A stretch of 64,000 nucleotides of DNA from Schaalia hyovaginalis. Lineage in GTDB: Bacteria; Actinomycetota; Actinomycetes; Actinomycetales; Actinomycetaceae. Within the stretch, counting starts at the first letter, position 1. The number at the start of each line of letters is the position of its first letter. Positions 9,788 to 19,748 of the stretch are shown here, one piece after another. The position numbers and the translations under genes are program-made. The DNA lies in contig NZ_JACHMK010000001.1 in the NCBI RefSeq assembly GCF_014208035.1, positions 2,356,001 through 2,420,000 on the forward strand, in the 5' to 3' direction. The notes beneath the pieces are model-generated. The model was not told the origin of the DNA. It did no database searches and saw only the letters and a program-made list of their open reading frames with translations.

Positions 9788-12204
9788 CCTGCCGTCTCCT
9801 GCTTCTCCACGTTGAAATCGACGACGAGCGGCTCCGCGTCCTGGCACGACACCGTGAGGCGGGCCGAACCGGCTTTGCCGATCGAGCGCACGTAGGCCCC
9901 GCAGGCGCCGCCGATAAGCGGGAGCGCGTCGGGGCCGACGAGCTCGGCATCGCCCTCGACGCTGAAGCGAAGCGCCCGTTGAGCGTAGGTCCTGCGCGCG
10001 CCGAATTCGTCGACGGCTTCGATGCGGACCGTGGCCATGTCCCAGGTATCCCCGTCGACCAGGACATGCGTGTCGACCGAGGCGCGCAGGATGAGGCGGT
10101 TGCCCGGCGCGCGCTCGCACGAGGCGATCACTTCGCCGTCTGAGACGGCCTCGAATCGCCAGACGACGGATTCCCCGCCCCAGGGGGCCATCCACCGGTT
10201 GTACAGCCGCGTGGCCTCTTCCAGGGTGAAGCGCTTGGAGGCCACGAGCCGGGCGGCCGTCAGCATCGTCCTCGGGGGAAGGCCCGTCGGGCCGTGGACG
10301 GCGGCATCCCGCAGGACGCGTTTGACCCTTTCGGCGGTGCGATGGTCGAAGCCCTCGTGGCGCTCCATGAGGTCGCCGATCGTGTCGGTGATGACGACCG
10401 GGGGATGGGGCAGGTGCGGGAAGCGCCTGCGGTCCGGCGAGAATTCACCGACCAGCTCGTCATTGCGGTACAGGCGCACGGCCTGCGCGTTCGTGAAGAC
10501 GACGATGTCGCCCAGGGCCCCGCCCGGATGCTCGCCGATGTCCATCGTCGAGCTCGGCTCGAGCACGGGCCCTTCGGCCGGATCCTTCTGCGAGGCGTAC
10601 AGGGCCGCGGCGAGCTTCGGGTTGCGGAACTGGTCCATGACTCCGTGGTGGCAGACGCGGTCCCCGGAGCCGAAGTCCTTGTGGGTCTGGTAGTCGGCCA
10701 GGCACCAGCCGATCGCCCCGGCGATCCCCTCGGCCCCGGCGGCGTCGTCCTGAACGCGCGCGTGCCGCAGCGCCTGCGACAGGCGGTGCTCCTCGTCGTC
10801 GTAGGCCTTCGTGGGGAACATGTGCCCGTTGTGCTCGGAGACGAAGTAGCCTTTGCCCGGATCGGGGGTGACCTTCTTCTTCGGGTCGACCCCGCGGTTC
10901 GATCCGGAGTGGATGAAGTCGTTGTAGGCGTAGACGTCTTCGCGCAGGTGCGACTTGGGGAAGTTCCTGACTCCCGTCGTGGGGCGGGTCGGATCGAGTT
11001 CCCTCGCCGCGGCGTTCGTCCGCGCGTAGAAGGCGTCGTCGTCCTGGGACTCGTTGATGCGCACGCCCCAGGCGATGATCGAGGGGTGGTTGCGCCATTG
11101 ACGGACCATGTCGATCGTGTTGCGGACGGCCCGCGTCTTCCATTCCGATCCGCCGATGTGCTGCCAGCCGGGGATCTCGGTGATGACGAGCAGGCCGATC
11201 TCGTCGCAGCGCTCGATGAAGTGGTGCGACTGGGGGTAGTGGCTGGTCCGCACGACCGTGCAGCCCAATTCGCCTTTGAGGATGTCGGCGTCGAGCCGCT
11301 GGGCCCTGGCCGGGACCGCGTATCCAAGATGCGGGTAGGACTGGTGCCGGTTCAAGCCGCGCAGGGCGAAGGGGCGTCCGTTGAGGAAGAGGCCTTCGGC
11401 GCGCCATTCGATCGTCCGGAAGCCGATCCGCAGTTCCTCGGCGTCGATTTCCCTCCCCTCGTCGTCGACGAGGGCGATCGACAGGCGGTACAAGTCGGGG
11501 CGGTCCGGGCTCCAGGGCGTGATGCCCTCGGTTTGGAAGGAGGCGGTGAAGCGATGCTCGGACAGGGGATGCGACTCGTCGAGGAGGCGCTCGCCCCGGG
11601 CGCTGTCGAGGGCGATGCGGAGCGACAGGCCGTCAAGCTCGCCCTCGATCTGCGCGTCGAGTCCGAGGGATCCGAGATGATCCGGGCGCGCGAACACGTC
11701 CGCGATGCGCGCTCTGCCCGTCACCTCCAGGTGCGCTTCGCGGTAGAGCCCGCCGTAGGCGAGGTAGTCGACGACTCCGCCGAAGGGCGGCTGGTCGAGG
11801 CTCTCGCGCGAGTCGAGGCGAACGGCGATCGTGTTCGTCGCCCCCGCGCGCAGGAAGGGCGTCAGGTCGAACTCTCCGGCCGTCCATCCGCACTCGTGCA
11901 CGCCGACGGATTCGCCGTTGCAGAAGACCTCCGAGCGGTGGGCGGCTCCGTCGAGGATGAGTCGGATCATCTTGCCCTCCCATTCGCGGGGGGCTTCGAG
12001 CCGGCGGACGTAGCCGGACAGGAGTTGGAAGTCCGCATCGTCGAAGCAGTCGAGCGGCATCTCCTTGACCGTGTGCGGCAGGCGCACCTTCAAGAGGCGC
12101 ATGAGCGGGTCGTCTTCGGGGGCCGGGGAGGCCGGCGCTCCCAGGAGGGCGTCATCCCAGTCGGGAGTGAAGCCCCATCCTTCATTCAGGGCGTAGCGGG
12201 TCAT
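9778..12204 (-). CDS. Glycoside hydrolase family 2 (beta-galactosidase / beta-glucuronidase type)
   Basis: This 808-residue GH2 enzyme has a sugar-binding domain (residues about 1-185, with FCNGESVGVHECGWT), an immunoglobulin-like domain, and a TIM barrel carrying RTSHYPQSHHFIERCDEIGLLV. The likely acid/base is Glu385 in INESQDD, and the nucleophile is Glu457 in SEHNGHMFPTK. The C-terminal third resembles the extra domains of DUF4982-type GH2 proteins. There is no signal peptide, so it is cytoplasmic. Its ATG overlaps the TetR stop by four bases. Whether it prefers galactosides or glucuronides cannot be read from sequence, but the GH36 partner favours galactosides. Confidence 0.9.
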   Translation of the reverse strand: MTRYALNEGWGFTPDWDDALLGAPASPAPEDDPLMRLLKVRLPHTVKEMPLDCFDDADFQLLSGYVRRLEAPREWEGKMIRLILDGAAHRSEVFCNGESVGVHECGWTAGEFDLTPFLRAGATNTIAVRLDSRESLDQPPFGGVVDYLAYGGLYREAHLEVTGRARIADVFARPDHLGSLGLDAQIEGELDGLSLRIALDSARGERLLDESHPLSEHRFTASFQTEGITPWSPDRPDLYRLSIALVDDEGREIDAEELRIGFRTIEWRAEGLFLNGRPFALRGLNRHQSYPHLGYAVPARAQRLDADILKGELGCTVVRTSHYPQSHHFIERCDEIGLLVITEIPGWQHIGGSEWKTRAVRNTIDMVRQWRNHPSIIAWGVRINESQDDDAFYARTNAAARELDPTRPTTGVRNFPKSHLREDVYAYNDFIHSGSNRGVDPKKKVTPDPGKGYFVSEHNGHMFPTKAYDDEEHRLSQALRHARVQDDAAGAEGIAGAIGWCLADYQTHKDFGSGDRVCHHGVMDQFRNPKLAAALYASQKDPAEGPVLEPSSTMDIGEHPGGALGDIVVFTNAQAVRLYRNDELVGEFSPDRRRFPHLPHPPVVITDTIGDLMERHEGFDHRTAERVKRVLRDAAVHGPTGLPPRTMLTAARLVASKRFTLEEATRLYNRWMAPWGGESVVWRFEAVSDGEVIASCERAPGNRLILRASVDTHVLVDGDTWDMATVRIEAVDEFGARRTYAQRALRFSVEGDAELVGPDALPLIGGACGAYVRSIGKAGSARLTVSCQDAEPLVVDFNVEKQETAGWR

Positions 12205-12791
12205 TCCTTCTCCTCGTCGTCGCCTCGGGCCGCGACCCCAAAGATGACGATGTCCACCATCTCTTCGAGGTAGCGATGCCAGTGCTCGCGCTTGAGGGGG
12301 TGGGTCAGGAGGTATTCGAATGCGCCTTCGATGAGCGCCCGGGCCATGTCCACATCGAATCGTCTGAATTCGCCGGTCGCGATGCCGTGCTCCATCAGTC
12401 CGATCGTCGGTTCCCATTCGGTCTCCAGGCGTTGGAGCACCCTGTCGTAGACGCGCGGGTACTTCGTGGTCATCGGCGCGACTTCGCTCCAGGACAGGAG
12501 CGGGTACTGGGCGGGTTGAACCGCGATGATCCGCCGCATCTTCTCGAGGGTCGAAAGCCCGTCGTCTTCCAGGATCGCCCGTTCGGCGACCTTGACCTGG
12601 TCGAACCAGCGGTCGACCGCGCCGAGGAGGAGGTCCTCCTTGTCGGAGAAGTAGACGTACAGGGTCTTCTTGGAGATCTTCAGTGCGGACGCGAGCTCGC
12701 TCATGGTGAACTTCGGGCCGATTTCGGTCATGAGGAGGATCGCGCCGTCGAGGCAGCGGGTGCGCAGTTCTTCGGATTTCACTCTCGGCAT
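12201..12791 (-). CDS. TetR-family regulator of the galactoside operon
   Basis: This 196-residue protein has the N-terminal TetR helix-turn-helix FTMSELASALKISKKTLYVYF at about residues 26-46 and a helical ligand-binding C-terminus. It is the first gene of the leftward operon, and its TGA overlaps the GH2 ATG by four bases. It therefore probably controls its own operon in response to a sugar. The ATG at 12791 (MPRVKSEELR) is preferred over the upstream open frame, which includes the promoter. A possible operator is the GGAAAC/GTTTCC inverted repeat at 12804-12832, between promoter and start. Confidence 0.88.
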   Translation of the reverse strand: MPRVKSEELRTRCLDGAILLMTEIGPKFTMSELASALKISKKTLYVYFSDKEDLLLGAVDRWFDQVKVAERAILEDDGLSTLEKMRRIIAVQPAQYPLLSWSEVAPMTTKYPRVYDRVLQRLETEWEPTIGLMEHGIATGEFRRFDVDMARALIEGAFEYLLTHPLKREHWHRYLEEMVDIVIFGVAARGDDEEKE

Positions 12792-12843
12792 GGACGCCCC
12801 TGAGGAAACGCTGGAGACCTTCTTCGGTTTCCGATTGATGCAG

Positions 12844-12872
12844 AGATTACGCCGTCCGGGGCGGGCGTTCAA
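12844..12872 (-). promoter_or_regulatory. Promoter of the TetR-GH2-GPH-GH36 operon
   Basis: On the minus strand TTGAAC (12872-12867), a 17-base spacer and TAATCT (12849-12844) form a sigma-70-type promoter 53 bases upstream of the TetR start. Nothing else gene-like is visible between 12792 and the hairpin at 13044. Confidence 0.7.
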
Positions 12873-13043
12873 GGCGCATCCGGAGAATCGGACGAGGCCG
12901 CCTGGACGGGCGCGCTCCACGGATGCTCGATCGTCCGCGCCATCGCCTCGGCCGCCCGCCGCGATCCGTCCTCGATCCCGACGCGCGCGAAGGCCGCGAT
13001 TCCCAATGGCTGGCGCGGTGCAGATACCGGCACTGACACGAGG

Positions 13044-13082
13044 CGGCCCCGCACCCTGTTTCCTCGGGTGCGGGGCCGTTTT
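13044..13082 (+). terminator. Strong hairpin with T-tail
   Basis: A perfect 13-bp stem (13044-13056 with 13066-13078) with a nine-base loop is followed by TTTT on the plus strand. No plus-strand gene ends here, so it most likely acts as a barrier below the leftward tRNA-Thr gene and protects the TetR promoter region. Confidence 0.65.
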
Positions 13083-13089
13083 CCAGCGG

Positions 13090-13162
13090 AGCCGCCTATC
13101 GGGCTCGAACCGATGACCTGCTGTTTACAAGACAGCTGCTCTACCAACTGAGCTAAGGCGGC
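13090..13162 (-). tRNA. tRNA-Thr (anticodon TGT)
   Basis: The minus strand folds as a cloverleaf of 73 bases. The acceptor arm GCCGCCT pairs with AGGCGGC and is followed by discriminator T. The D arm is TAGCTCAGTTGGTAGAGCA, the anticodon loop CTTGTAA has anticodon TGT, and the T arm contains GGTTCGAGCCC. CCA is not encoded. Confidence 0.95.
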
Positions 13163-13190
13163 GACGGCACACAGTGTGCCATGACGACGC

Positions 13191-13215
13191 GGGCCCCGAC
13201 GAATCGTCGGGGCCC
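13191..13215 (-). terminator. Terminator of the DsbA-like gene
   Basis: GGGCCCCGAC (13191-13200) pairs with GTCGGGGCCC (13206-13215) around a five-base loop, eight bases below the leftward DsbA-like stop codon. Confidence 0.75.
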
Positions 13216-13222
13216 GGCGCCA

Positions 13223-14080
13223 TCACTCGGACTGAGCGGATTCCGAGCTCGGAGCCCCATCAACGGGGAGGCTCATGCCCGTCCTCAGGGAAGCCAGGAT
13301 CGCCGCCGCTTCCTTCCCCGACAGTTCGATCTTCACGGAGTCGTTGTTCACGAACTCCGGGGTTCCCAGCTTGGAGCGCCCCTGGACGGGGGCGTCCCGC
13401 CATGCCTGGCTCGAAGCGGCGAGATAGTCGGTGACGACGTTGACCGGGAAGCCGTCGGAGACGGATTCGGGCACGCCCACCTGCGAGGCGATCACCTTCA
13501 CCTGCTTCCAGGAATTGTCGATGTCCTGGATGACCTCGCCCTTACCCGCCCTGAACTGCGTGGAGAAGTAGGCGAGCAGGGCATGGTGGAAGGCCGCCCA
13601 ATGCTCGGGGTCCTTCTGGGCGACGATGAGCGACGCCGAGGTCGCAGGACTCATGTAGCCCAGGCCGACGGTCTGCACGGGCTGGTACTTCACGTTGTAC
13701 TCGCCCTTATCCGCACCCGCGGAGACCTGCGCGCCGATCAGCACGTCGATATCGGCGCAAGCATGGCAGGAGTAGTCGAAGTACTCGGTGAGAGTCGGCA
13801 GGGACTCATCGATCTTGCCGACCCCGAGGTGCGAGTACAGGATCGGCTCGCCCGAGGCGTAGTCGCCCAGGACGGCGACCGGATCGGCCGTCAGCGCCTC
13901 GGACTTCTTCGCGATCTGCCGGGAGATGACGATCGCCACCGTCGCCACCACCGCGAGGACGACCACGACCACGATCGAGATGATGATCGCCCTCGTCCGC
14001 CGGTCCGCCTTCTCCTGGGCTTCACGCAGCTGCTGCGCCTTCAACCGCACGGGATCGTCGAGAGTTCTCTTGGAGGCCAT
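13223..14080 (-). CDS. Membrane-anchored DsbA-like thioredoxin-fold protein
   Basis: This 285-residue protein has a charged N-terminus, a single transmembrane helix at residues 31-53, and an extracellular thioredoxin-fold domain with the active site Cys105-His-Ala-Cys108 in FDYSCHACADID. The layout matches actinobacterial DsbA-family oxidases, which form disulfides in exported proteins. The ATG at 14080 has GGAGGGCC-type spacing upstream. A terminator follows directly, so it is transcribed alone or with the upstream kinase gene. Confidence 0.85.
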   Translation of the reverse strand: MASKRTLDDPVRLKAQQLREAQEKADRRTRAIIISIVVVVVLAVVATVAIVISRQIAKKSEALTADPVAVLGDYASGEPILYSHLGVGKIDESLPTLTEYFDYSCHACADIDVLIGAQVSAGADKGEYNVKYQPVQTVGLGYMSPATSASLIVAQKDPEHWAAFHHALLAYFSTQFRAGKGEVIQDIDNSWKQVKVIASQVGVPESVSDGFPVNVVTDYLAASSQAWRDAPVQGRSKLGTPEFVNNDSVKIELSGKEAAAILASLRTGMSLPVDGAPSSESAQSE

Positions 14081-14128
14081 CGGCCCTCCTTCCTTTGCAT
14101 TGCAATCGTCAGAGTAGCCGGAGAAGCT

Positions 14129-15928
14129 TCAGGCCGCCGCCCCGGCGATGCCCCCTGTGAGAAGAATCCACGTCGCGAATACGACACCCGCGCACGCGAG
14201 GACGACGAGGGCCCGCATCCACCAGCCCCGCAGCACCGCCCTCGTGAATCGGCCCGCGCCGTCGCGCAGATCGACGGCGGAGGGCATGCACCAGGCGAGC
14301 AGCAAGCCGCCCCAGCTCACCAGCCAGGCCCCTGCCGCGCCGAACGGGTCCGCGACGATCCCGGTGCCGATGGTGGCCTTCGGGGATGTCACGAGGGAGG
14401 GGATCATCTGCCACATCGGATCGCCGGTCGAGGCGTAGGAGTTGAGGACCCACGCCCCGTAGGGGACGAGGACGCCGAGGGCGAGGGAGAGCGCGAGACC
14501 GGCGGCGGCCCTGAGCAGCATGAGGGGCGAAGCGGCGATCATCGCCGCGGTGTCCGAGGCCCGCTTCACGCCCGCCCTGCAGCGCCGGCGCTCTCGGCGC
14601 CTCAGGCAGGCGCCCGCGAAGGCGACGAGGAGCAGGAGCCCGAGGACGAGGAGGGTCCCCGAAGCCCCCATGAGGATCGGGAGCATCCCCAGGGGCATGA
14701 GGAGCGCCGGGCCGAGGACCCAGGGGACCCGGGGGAAGTCGGGAACGTACCCGGCGTCGAGGGCGTACGGGAATGCCGCGGAGTCCTCGTACACGGCGGC
14801 GGAAAGGGGCCCGCCGTAGGGCGCTCCCCCGACGGGGGGAGCGCCCGGATGAGGATTCGGCTGGAAGGGGGCGCCCTCCGGCGCGCTCGGGTACTGCGCT
14901 TGCGGCCAGGGCGCGCCCGCCGCCGCATAGCTGTCGGAAGGGACCACCGGGGGCGGGACGAGCGGAGCGCTTCGGGTTCCGAGCGGAACCGTGACATCCG
15001 AGGTCGGCATCGCCCTCGTGCGCGCGAGGGGGGGCTCCGGTGAAGGCGGCGGCGCGATCACCTGCGTGCGCGCACGATCCGCTTCATCGGCGAAGAGGGC
15101 CGCCCAGTCGAGCTCGTCCGAGTCGAGCGCGCCCTGGGGCAGGCCGAAGGCCGCCACGAGCTCCTCGACGATCTCGTCGACTCCGGGCCTGGCGCTCGCG
15201 TCGGGCGACAGCGCCAGGCGCAGAACGGGCGCGACCCGCGGGTCGACCCCGGCGAGATCCGCCTCCCCGGTGAGCACCCGCATGATGACGCCCTGGACGT
15301 CCCCCGTCCCGTAGGGCGGGCGCCCCGTCGAAGCGGCCAGGAGGGTCGCCGCCCACGCCCACCAATCGGAGGCGTCATTGGCCTCCTGGGCGCGCAGGAG
15401 CTCGGGAGCCGTGTAGCCCGCGGTGCCCGACACCAGGCCGGTGCGCGTGAAGTGCTCGTCCCCATCGGTCATCGCGATGCCGAAGTCGATGAGGACGGGG
15501 CCGTCGAGCGAGCAGATGATGTTCGAGGGCTTGATGTCGCGGTGGACGATCCGCGCCTCGTGAACCGCTTCGACCGTCCGGGCCAGATCCATCGCCAGGG
15601 CGGCCACCGTCTGCGGCGACAGCGGGCCCTGGGCGAGCAGGGACGCCAGCGTCGGCCCTTCGACGAACTCGGTCGCGATGAAGGGCTGGCTCGCCTCCGT
15701 TTCGATGTCGACCACGTGCGCGACGCAGTCCGAGCGCACCGAGTTCACCGTCGCGGCTTCGCGTTCGAGCCTGCGGCGCGCCGCCTCGTCGGCCGCGAGG
15801 GCGGGATGGACGAGTTTGAGGGCGACCTTCGAGCCGCCGCCGTCCTCGGCGAGCCACACGGTGCCCGCACCGCCCGATCCGAGTCGGCGCACCAGGGCGT
15901 AGCCGCCGATCTCATCCCCCGCATTCAC
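14129..15928 (-). CDS. Transmembrane Ser/Thr protein kinase (PknB type)
   Basis: This 599-residue protein has an N-terminal kinase domain (about residues 9-270): Gly loop LGSGGAGTVW 16-25, Lys38 in VALK, catalytic HRDIKPSN with Asp131, and DFG at 148-150. A Pro/Ala-rich linker (about 280-385) leads to four hydrophobic segments at about 405-450, 470-510, 535-555 and 575-599. No PASTA domains are present, so the C-terminus is a membrane module rather than a muropeptide sensor. The GTG start at 15928 follows TAGGCT (15935-15940) by six bases, suggesting leaderless transcription. Substrates are unknown. Confidence 0.92.
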   Translation of the reverse strand: MNAGDEIGGYALVRRLGSGGAGTVWLAEDGGGSKVALKLVHPALAADEAARRRLEREAATVNSVRSDCVAHVVDIETEASQPFIATEFVEGPTLASLLAQGPLSPQTVAALAMDLARTVEAVHEARIVHRDIKPSNIICSLDGPVLIDFGIAMTDGDEHFTRTGLVSGTAGYTAPELLRAQEANDASDWWAWAATLLAASTGRPPYGTGDVQGVIMRVLTGEADLAGVDPRVAPVLRLALSPDASARPGVDEIVEELVAAFGLPQGALDSDELDWAALFADEADRARTQVIAPPPSPEPPLARTRAMPTSDVTVPLGTRSAPLVPPPVVPSDSYAAAGAPWPQAQYPSAPEGAPFQPNPHPGAPPVGGAPYGGPLSAAVYEDSAAFPYALDAGYVPDFPRVPWVLGPALLMPLGMLPILMGASGTLLVLGLLLLVAFAGACLRRRERRRCRAGVKRASDTAAMIAASPLMLLRAAAGLALSLALGVLVPYGAWVLNSYASTGDPMWQMIPSLVTSPKATIGTGIVADPFGAAGAWLVSWGGLLLAWCMPSAVDLRDGAGRFTRAVLRGWWMRALVVLACAGVVFATWILLTGGIAGAAA

Positions 15929-16131
15929 GCCCCAAGCCTACAAGCGGGAGGCGCCTTCCCCTCGGGGAGGGCTCGGGGCCGCGTGTCGGGACTCACATGC
16001 GCCCTCGCCCCGCGGGTGATAAGTTGAGCACGGTCGCACGACGATGGGCGGCCGTCGGCGACGCCGCCGACTGACAATGGACCCACTCGGATCGTCCGGC
16101 ACGTACCTGCCGGTGGGAAGGAATAGAGAAC

Positions 16132-17262
<1,131 letters not shown>

Positions 17263-17292
17263 TGCGCGGCTGAGCGCGGTTCCACCCTTGCG

Positions 17293-17323
17293 GCCCCGTC
17301 CTCGATTCACGAGGGCGGGGCCG
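17293..17323 (+). terminator. Terminator after the MsiK-like gene
   Basis: A 13-bp stem (17293-17305 with 17311-17323, one G-T pair) with a five-base loop lies 30 bases after the stop codon. Confidence 0.75.
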
Positions 17324-17386
17324 GCCCGTATCCGGGCCCGCGATGCCCGATGACCGCACAGGGCCCGCAGATGAGACAATGGCGTC

Positions 17387-18643
17387 ATGCCTGAAGCTCT
17401 GGAGATCATGGCCGCAACGGTCGATCCGGCCCTCCTCGACCTCCCCTGGGAGGTCGCCCTCGAAGAGTGGCCCGATTCCCTGCTCGCCGCGCTACCCCGA
17501 GGGATCTCACGGCACATCGTCCGCTTCGTCGAGCTCTCCGACCGCGTCATCGCCGTCAAGGAGATCGGGCCGAGCGTCGCCCATCACGAGTACGAGATGC
17601 TCCGCGACCTGTCGAGGCTCGATGCGCCCTCGGTCCTGCCCACGGCCGTCATCACCGGACGGCGCACGCCCTCGGGCGAGGAGCTCAACGCCGTCCTCGT
17701 CACCGAGCACCTCCAGTTCTCGCTCCCCTACCGCGCGCTCTTCAGCCGCCACATGACCCCGGACACTGCGACGCGGCTCATCGACGCGCTGGCGGTGCTC
17801 CTCGTGCGCCTCCATCTCCTCGGCTTCTACTGGGGCGACGTCTCCTTGTCGAACACCCTCTTCCGCAGGGACGCCGGCGCTTTCTCCGCCTACCTCGTCG
17901 ACGCCGAGACCGGTGAGCTCCACCCGGCGCTCACCCGGGGCCAGCGCGAATACGATGTCGACCTCGCCCGCACGAACATCATCGGCGAGCTCATGGACCT
18001 CCAGGCCGGCACTTTCTTCCCCGAGGACGCCGACCCCATCGAGATCGGCGATCGCATTCGCACCCGCTATGAGGACCTGTGGACCGAGCTCACGGGCACC
18101 GAGACCATCGAGGCCGATCAGAAGTGGAAGGTCTCGCGGCGCATCGAGCGCCTCAACGATCTCGGTTTCGACGTCGCCGAGCTCAAGATGTCCTCGGTCG
18201 CCGGAACTGCGCAGCTGCGCATCCAGCCGAAGGTCGTCGACGCGGGGCACCATCACCGCAAGCTCATGCGTTTGACCGGCATGGACGTGGGGGAGAATCA
18301 GGCCCGGCGCCTGCTCAACGACATCGAAACCTACCGGGCCACGAGCGCCAACCCCGCCATGCCGCTCGAACTCGCGGCGCACGAATGGCTCGCCACGGTC
18401 TTCGAGCCCGTCATCGCCGCGATCCCGCCCGAACTCGGTCGCAAGCTCGAGCCCGCCCAAGTGTTCCACGAATTCCTCGAGCACCGCTGGTACCTGGCTC
18501 AGCAGGCCGGGCATGATCTTCCCTTGGACGAGGTCATCGCCTCCTACGTCGAGAAGGTTCTGCCGACGAAGCGCGACGAGGCGATCTTCATCGCCCAGGA
18601 GGGCGATGCCCCCACTCCCGCGAGCCATCCGGACCTGTGGTGA
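17387..18643 (+). CDS. DUF4032 domain protein (kinase-like fold)
   Basis: This 418-residue protein is typical of actinobacteria. Its N-terminal half has kinase-like elements (VIAVKEIGPSVAHHEYEMLRDL around residues 45-66, HLLGFYWGDVSLSNTLFRRD near 145-165, then YLVDAETGE), resembling the lipopolysaccharide-kinase/InaA type. The C-terminal half is the DUF4032 domain (KVSRRIERLNDLGFDVAEL, QPKVVDAGHHHRKLMRLTG). The substrate is unknown. A GACAAT hexamer at 17375-17380, six bases before the ATG, suggests leaderless expression. Confidence 0.85.
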   Translation: MPEALEIMAATVDPALLDLPWEVALEEWPDSLLAALPRGISRHIVRFVELSDRVIAVKEIGPSVAHHEYEMLRDLSRLDAPSVLPTAVITGRRTPSGEELNAVLVTEHLQFSLPYRALFSRHMTPDTATRLIDALAVLLVRLHLLGFYWGDVSLSNTLFRRDAGAFSAYLVDAETGELHPALTRGQREYDVDLARTNIIGELMDLQAGTFFPEDADPIEIGDRIRTRYEDLWTELTGTETIEADQKWKVSRRIERLNDLGFDVAELKMSSVAGTAQLRIQPKVVDAGHHHRKLMRLTGMDVGENQARRLLNDIETYRATSANPAMPLELAAHEWLATVFEPVIAAIPPELGRKLEPAQVFHEFLEHRWYLAQQAGHDLPLDEVIASYVEKVLPTKRDEAIFIAQEGDAPTPASHPDLW

Positions 18644-18707
18644 CTCCCCGTCGCCGCCCGCCCGGCCTCGCGCCGATCTTCACCCACCCCGGACGATAAG
18701 GACGATC

Positions 18708-19460
18708 ATGACCGGATTCCCCCGCATTTACGCCCATCGGGGAGCCTCCTCCCTCGCTCCCGAGAACACCATCGCCTCCTTCTCCAAGGCTTGGGAGGTC
18801 GGGGCGACCTGGTTCGAGTTCGACGTCGATGTCATCAGCGACGGGACCCTCATCGTCATCCACGATGACACCCTCGATCGGACGACCAGCGGCGAGGGCG
18901 GGTATTACGGCCTCACGTATTCGGATATCCGCAGGCTCGACGCGGGCCGGTGGTTCTCGGACACGTACCGCCTCGAGCGCATTCCCGAGGCCGCGGATGT
19001 CATCTCCTTCGCCAATGGGCAGTGCATGGGCATGAACCTCGAGATCAAGCCCTGTTACGGCGGGCCCGAGTTGCGCAGGACCCTCGTCGAGAACCTGTCG
19101 GTCGCCGTCGACGCGGTCGCCGATCCTTCGCGCCTCATCGTGTCGTCCTTCGATCATGCGATCCTCAAGGACTTCCACGAGGCGCGCCCCCGGGTCGCCC
19201 TGGGGTGGCTCTTCGAGCGCGAGAATCAGCCCGGCCCCACCTGGCAGGAGGGCGCCGCCGCTCTCGGCTGCCGTGCGATCCACCCCGACGATACGGGGCT
19301 CACGCGCGAGGAGGTGGCCAAGATGCGCGATGCGGGATTCGAGGTCAACGTCTGGACCGTGAACGATCTCGATCGTGCGCGCGAGCTCGCCGATTGGGGG
19401 GTCGCCGGCATCTTCACCGATCGGCCGCAGGACTTCCCCGCCGAGGCGCTCGCCCGTTGA
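18708..19460 (+). CDS. Glycerophosphodiester phosphodiesterase
   Basis: This 250-residue GDPD enzyme releases glycerol 3-phosphate from glycerophosphodiesters. The family motifs are present: IYAHRGASSLAPENTIASF at residues 7-25, EFDVDVISDGTLIVIHDDTLDRTT near 38-61, and NLEIKP near 105, with C-terminal WTVND. There is no signal peptide, so it is cytoplasmic. AAGGA precedes the ATG at 18708. It follows the DUF4032 gene by 64 bases and is closed by a strong terminator. Confidence 0.92.
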   Translation: MTGFPRIYAHRGASSLAPENTIASFSKAWEVGATWFEFDVDVISDGTLIVIHDDTLDRTTSGEGGYYGLTYSDIRRLDAGRWFSDTYRLERIPEAADVISFANGQCMGMNLEIKPCYGGPELRRTLVENLSVAVDAVADPSRLIVSSFDHAILKDFHEARPRVALGWLFERENQPGPTWQEGAAALGCRAIHPDDTGLTREEVAKMRDAGFEVNVWTVNDLDRARELADWGVAGIFTDRPQDFPAEALAR

Positions 19461-19528
19461 GGCGCCCGCTCTGAGGCGGTCTTCCCGCTCGGGGGCCGCG
19501 CTCCGCTCGGTGAAACGCATCGCACCGC

Positions 19529-19564
19529 CCGTGAGGGGCCGCCTGAGGAGGCGGCCCCTCACGG
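19529..19564 (+). terminator. Terminator after the glycerophosphodiesterase gene
   Basis: A perfect 16-bp stem (19529-19544 with 19549-19564) and the tetraloop GAGG are followed by CGTTTC. Confidence 0.85.
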
Positions 19565-19748
19565 CGTTTCTCGCCGCGCCTTCATGACCTTCGGTCCTTG
19601 CGCGTCTTCCCCGTTTCCTCCGAGAGGGGGATCGAAGCCGCACCTCCCCAAAACTTCGTCAAGACGCATTTTATTCTTCGGCATGACGTAGTTAAGCTGT
19701 GGGGCCAGGAGAGCACGATCGACGTGCCGCCCGACAGGAGGAGACTCA

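Noticed and set aside
8304..10067. Upstream continuation of the GH36 frame to 1364 codons
   Set aside because: It overlaps the symporter gene in another frame and is Arg-rich shadow sequence; the GH36 family start and a ribosome binding site fix the start at 8303.
13044..13082. Terminator of a plus-strand gene upstream of tRNA-Thr
   Set aside because: The hairpin is real, but no supported plus-strand gene ends there, so I did not infer a gene or small RNA from it.
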